From Apostichopus japonicus (taxonomy: Eukaryota > Echinodermata > Holothuroidea > Aspidochirotida > Stichopodidae), in NCBI RefSeq assembly GCF_037975245.1, contig NC_092568.1, positions 5,310,001 to 5,374,000 of the forward strand: a stretch of DNA of 64,000 nucleotides, in the 5' to 3' direction. The notes beneath the pieces are model-generated. The model made no database searches, was not told where the DNA came from, and saw only the letters and a program-made list of their open reading frames with translations. The number at the start of each line of letters is the position of its first letter. The stretch's first letter is position 1. Of the stretch, positions 63,567 through 64,000 are shown piece by piece. The position numbers were made by a program, and so were the translations under genes.

Positions 63567-63817
63567 TGTATGTATGTATGTATGTATATTACATCCTCCT
63601 GCAAGCAGGAACTCGCGAAGAAGCCTCATTGGCTTATCAAAGCCGCAAGCTGACCGAAGCCAGTCTCTCACATTCATATTTAACGTCAATGATTATGAAT
63701 TGTTAATTGTCAACAACTCTGTAACTGGACGACATACATTAATCTGGGAGTGACTCGAACCGGGGACCTTATGATTGAAAGGCACCGGTGTTAACCACAG
63801 CTAACACGCCACTCCTT
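63567..63817 (-). mobile_element. tRNA-derived SINE-like element, minus strand
   Basis: On the minus strand the head (63817 to about 63745) starts GGAGTGGCGTGTTAGCTGTGG, an A-box-like start, and has GGTTCGAGTCAC, a B-box with one change. A body follows with AAGCCAATGAGGC and TTCCTGCTTGCAGGAGGATG, and then a (TACA)n tail at 63567-63586. Head, body and simple tail fit a SINE. It lies in intron 3 of gene B. Confidence 0.68.
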
Positions 63818-64000
63818 TGTTTGTTTGTTCACATCATGAGTGTATGATCTCTCAAGAAGGCAAATACGTCACTAAACTGGACTAGTATTGGTACATATAT
63901 AGCACATGGCTTATGCTTTAAATAGGACATATGACTGGTATCAAATCACATGACATCTAAGGTTCATATCCCACCAATTTATGGCATACCCGTATAAAGA
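63818..64000. other. Gene B intron 3, right edge
   Basis: No exon recognised up to the window end. Confidence 0.5.

Overview
This is a eukaryotic, animal-type genome window: it has short spliced exons with GT/AG borders, long AT-rich introns, many (TA)n microsatellites, poly(G)/poly(C) tracts and several transposon types. A marine invertebrate deuterostome, possibly an echinoderm, is a guess from the mix of SLC5-type monocarboxylate transporter paralogues, a Rex/CR1-like LINE and tRNA-type SINEs. The sequence alone does not prove it.

The recognisable host content is a cluster of three related SLC5 (sodium-coupled monocarboxylate or related solute transporter) loci. Gene A runs on the minus strand from an ATG at 46790 to at least 33215. 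Fourteen exons could be placed with consistent phases, giving about 552 codons; only the C-terminal tail exon was not found. Gene B runs on the plus strand from an ATG at 53941; exons 1-3 are in the window and it continues past the right edge. Genes A and B are head to head, with 7.15 kb between their start codons. Locus C (plus strand, 10275-18718) is a decayed third copy. Exons 1, 2, 4, 5, 6 and 7 are recognisable in order, with an in-frame TAG in exon 1, frameshifts in exons 2, 5 and 6, a TGA in exon 5 and a 24-bp loss in exon 7. Exon 4 is intact.

Mobile DNA: an element of about 6.6 kb with terminal inverted repeats (55950-62580) fills most of intron 1 of gene B and carries broken or intron-split pieces of a SAM-like plus C2H2 zinc-finger gene. 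Two hAT-type non-autonomous elements have exact 8-bp target duplications (41736-42120 and 48623-50001), and the second contains a nested relative of the first. A 5'-truncated LINE (26336-27270) sits between two (TA)n arrays. Two tRNA-derived SINE-like units (3560-3683 and 63567-63817), a palindromic repeat with a hammerhead-like core (6093-6252, with a relative at 16274-16389) and a fold-back hairpin (44801-44988) complete the set.

Tandem repeats: seven exact copies of a 31-bp unit (25144-25360), two arrays of one roughly 90-125-bp minisatellite family (21508-21786 and 28189-28836), a 0.7-kb 'agatca' array (17281-17997), and a tandem duplication of the 3' end and splice donor of exon 2 of gene A (45571-45836). 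The left 10 kb and the 46.8-53.9 kb interval show no coding sequence that I recognise.
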